A DNA stretch of 64,000 bases from Rhodoplanes sp963724735 (GTDB lineage Bacteria; Pseudomonadota; Alphaproteobacteria; Rhizobiales; Xanthobacteraceae). Of this stretch, positions 62,500 through 64,000 are shown piece by piece. Location: NCBI GenBank assembly GCA_963724735.1, contig CAVRVX010000034.1, positions 1 through 64,000 on the forward strand, written 5' to 3'. A program made the translations under genes and the position numbers. Position 1 is the first letter of the stretch, and the number at the start of each line of letters is the position of its first letter. Under the pieces are notes generated by a model, which was not told where the DNA came from, searched no databases, and saw only the letters and a program-made list of their open reading frames with translations.

Positions 62500-62525
62500 C
62501 TCATGAGGTAAATTCGCCTCATGAG
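62500..62525 (+). promoter_or_regulatory. Perfect inverted repeat over the hspQ start codon, candidate RNA thermometer
   Basis: CTCATGAGG (62500-62508) and CCTCATGAG (62517-62525) are perfect 9-base complements separated by TAAATTCG. In the mRNA the right arm contains the AUG (62521-62523) and the left arm contains the purine-rich GAGG that could act as ribosome binding site. A hairpin would hide both at low temperature and open on heating. The downstream gene is a heat-shock protein. It could instead be a DNA operator. Confidence 0.55.
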
Positions 62526-62853
62526 TAGATCGCGCGTTGGCAAGTACATGATTGGCCAGGTCGTGCGCCACCGGATTTATCCGTTTCGCGGCGTCATTTT
62601 TGACGTCGACCCGGTGTTCAGCAACACCGAGGAATGGTACCAGGCGATCCCCCCCGAGGTGCGCCCGAGCAAGGATCAGCCGTTCTATCACCTGTTTGCC
62701 GAGAATGCGGAGACCGAGTACATCGCCTATGTCTCCGAGCAGAACCTGCTGCCCGACAAGTCGGGGGAGCCGATCCGCCACCCGCAGGTCGCCGAGGTGT
62801 TCGACCGCGATGAAAGCGGCGCCTATCGGCCGCGCTTCTCCCTGTTGAACTAA
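62521..62853 (+). CDS. hspQ: Heat shock protein HspQ (YccV-like, hemimethylated DNA-binding)
   Basis: A 110-residue protein of the YccV family. In E. coli HspQ promotes degradation of mutant DnaA and acts as an adaptor for Lon. The core is YMIGQVVRHRIYPFRGVIFD, then VFSNTEEWYQAIPPEVRPSK, FYHLFAENAETEYIAYVSEQ and NLLPDKSGEPIRHPQVAEVF. Start at the ATG at 62521, which is buried in a perfect inverted repeat. It is separated from the CoA-ester lyase gene by 65 bases and faces the ialB gene across a terminator. Confidence 0.92.
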   Translation: MSRSRVGKYMIGQVVRHRIYPFRGVIFDVDPVFSNTEEWYQAIPPEVRPSKDQPFYHLFAENAETEYIAYVSEQNLLPDKSGEPIRHPQVAEVFDRDESGAYRPRFSLLN

Positions 62854-62894
62854 CTGTTGAACTGACCGCGCAAGAGGCTCGCTCCCCAAAGCAA

Positions 62895-62916
62895 AAGCGC
62901 GCCCGAAGGCGCGCTT
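62895..62916. terminator. Intergenic hairpin between hspQ and the IalB gene, likely bidirectional terminator
   Basis: AAGCGCGCC (62895-62903) pairs with GGCGCGCTT (62908-62916) around a CGAA loop, a 9-base perfect stem. The two genes converge on it, so it may end transcription from both sides. The T tract is weak on the plus side (TTCTGGTTTGC) and AAAA/TTTT on the minus side (TTTTGCTTTGG), so it is better as a minus-strand terminator. Confidence 0.65.
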
Positions 62917-62938
62917 CTGGTTTGCTCTCGATCGCCGA

Positions 62939-63799
62939 TCAGCGGGTGGCGGGAGCAGGCGCTTGGCCGCCCTGCGACTCCAGCTTCTTGCGCGCCTCCT
63001 CGGCCCGCTTCTGCAATTCATCTTGCAGCTTTTTCTGCTGCTCCTCGAACACCTTCGGATCGGTCGGCGGCCCCTCATTCGCTTTGGCGAAGTCCGTCAG
63101 CGGGAGCGGGAAGCTGATCGCCGAACCCGCCAGATTGATCGCCTGGATGGTCAGCGTCTGCCCCTTTTTGAGCTTCTGGATCATTTCCGCCGTCGCTTCG
63201 TAATCGGCCATGCAGCCGTTCGAGAAGCAGGTGAAGAAAGGCCCGGTCATGGGCTGCTCCTGATCGATAATCACCCGCGTCCCGTATTGAAGCTGCAGCG
63301 GCGCCGGGAGGGTGATCCGGAACAGCTTCTTCGGCTCGCCCTCGGGTTCGATCAAGGCGGCGGCGATCACGGGAACGCCGGCCTCGGTGCGGGCATCCTT
63401 TCCGGTGAAGCAGACCTGCTTGGCGTTGGGATCCTGTCCCTTGCCGCAGAACTTCGCCCAAGGCGAATAGATGAGCTGAGGCGCCTGCGCCTGACCTTGC
63501 GGCGCCTGACCCTGCGGCGCTTGAGCCGCCGGGGCGGAAGGCTGCTGGGCCGGCGCGGCGGGCGCGGCCTGCGCGGGCGCTGGTGCGGCCGGCTTCTGGG
63601 CCGTCGCCGGCGCCGGCGGCTTCGCTGCCGGCGGCTTTTGCGCCGCCGCCGGAGGTTTTGGAGCAGGCGCTGGTTGAACCGGCGGCGTCTGCTGCGCCAG
63701 CGCGACAGAGCCGCTAGCGACGAGAAGAATTGCCGCCAGAGCCGGCAAACGCAATCGGCGCACCGGCGGAGCCGATGCGAGTGGGCTCGGACAAGTCAT
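62939..63799 (-). CDS. Invasion-associated locus B (IalB) family protein
   Basis: A 286-residue exported protein. The N-terminus has a signal peptide (LRLPALAAILLVASGSVALA) followed by a long alanine-, proline- and glutamine-rich linker (about 36-105, with PQGQAPQGQAQAPQ). The folded IalB domain follows (YSPWAKFCGKGQDPNAKQVC, LFRITLPAPLQLQYGTRVII, FFTCFSNGCMADYEATAEMI), with paired cysteines. The C-terminal 40 residues are a charged coiled-coil tail (EEQQKKLQDELQKRAEEARK). IalB helps Bartonella invade erythrocytes; homologues are widespread in non-pathogenic rhizobia, where the role is unclear. Confidence 0.9.
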   Translation of the reverse strand: MTCPSPLASAPPVRRLRLPALAAILLVASGSVALAQQTPPVQPAPAPKPPAAAQKPPAAKPPAPATAQKPAAPAPAQAAPAAPAQQPSAPAAQAPQGQAPQGQAQAPQLIYSPWAKFCGKGQDPNAKQVCFTGKDARTEAGVPVIAAALIEPEGEPKKLFRITLPAPLQLQYGTRVIIDQEQPMTGPFFTCFSNGCMADYEATAEMIQKLKKGQTLTIQAINLAGSAISFPLPLTDFAKANEGPPTDPKVFEEQQKKLQDELQKRAEEARKKLESQGGQAPAPATR

Positions 63800-64000
63800 C
63801 GAGAACCTCTTTGTTGCCGAACTGCAGCGCCCGCGGCGCGCGAAAAGCTCAGTCCCCTACGAAAGCTGTAACAGCGTCAAAATGCGGCAGTAACGTGACG
63901 CGTGCCCGGCGTGGCCATGGATGTGGACGGCAAGACAGCATTGCATCAGGCGATTTGCACGCTTTCGACGGAACCGTTGACGCCCCATTAACAGCCCTCG

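Overview
The window is a high-GC stretch from an alphaproteobacterium. It is most likely a member of the Hyphomicrobiales (Rhizobiales) near the Xanthobacteraceae/Nitrobacteraceae; this is inferred from gene content and order, not from a database search. The pointers are a 14-gene complex I operon followed by birA and ribonuclease J, then a methylmalonyl-CoA epimerase, DUF1467, proS and lolCD block; an L,D-transpeptidase next to an LdtR-type MarR regulator; an IalB-family protein; a DmeF metal exporter; and the order dnaB-alr-radA-cvpA-purF. No rRNA, tRNA, CRISPR array or insertion sequence was seen.

Layout. (1) 1-1080: a visibly AT-richer edge with a truncated divergent gene, an 85-residue protein and a frameshifted dCTP deaminase. 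(2) 1084-5729, minus strand: lolD, lolC/E, proS, DUF1467 and mce, with a possible plus-strand small RNA at about 4731-4907. (3) 5893-7432: a divergent methyltransferase and nucleoside phosphorylase pair between mce and rnj. (4) 7484-25063, minus strand: nuoA-N, birA and rnj in one tight operon with many 1-10 base overlaps; nuoG carries a one-base frameshift. (5) 25333-35603, mostly minus: a Pat-like acyl-CoA synthetase/acetyltransferase, ribD, a TPR-glycosyltransferase 41 protein, nrdR, glyA, an L,D-transpeptidase and its probable regulator ldtR. (6) 35864-39605: a c-type cytochrome, a cyclopropane fatty acid synthase-like enzyme, an ArsC-family protein and dmeF. (7) 40034-46673, plus strand: dnaB (frameshifted), alr, radA, cvpA, purF. 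(8) 46674-48832: an AT-rich DUF6680-like gene, a cluster of extragenic palindromic repeats and a histidine phosphatase. (9) 48833-54516: an SDR, an MFS transporter, a small membrane protein, a patatin, a transglutaminase and an orphan. (10) 54583-57856: bioA divergent from bioF-bioD (bioD frameshifted). (11) 57922-63799: a quinone oxidoreductase, a TerC protein, a UbiH-like hydroxylase, a CoA-ester lyase, hspQ and an IalB protein.

The genes form coherent sets: respiration (nuo; a UbiH-like hydroxylase and a quinone oxidoreductase elsewhere), lipoprotein export (lolCD), biotin synthesis (bioA, bioF, bioD) and its attachment (birA), riboflavin synthesis (ribD), one-carbon and purine metabolism (glyA, purF), replication and repair (dnaB, radA, nrdR), and cell-wall building or remodelling (alr, L,D-transpeptidase, LdtR).

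Three observations stand out. First, three conserved genes (nuoG, dnaB, bioD) each carry one extra base, and in each case removing one T from GARTTC restores both the reading frame and a GANTC site, the target of the CcrM adenine methylase. This looks like a methylation-linked sequencing or assembly error, or else a real mutational hot spot. Second, the hspQ start codon and its Shine-Dalgarno-like bases lie in a perfect 9-bp inverted repeat, a candidate RNA thermometer. Third, a plus-strand promoter-like element and an intrinsic terminator sit in a gene-free gap between two minus-strand genes. No clearly new multi-gene system was found; the closest candidate is the AT-rich pair of a small protein and a dCTP deaminase at the left edge.
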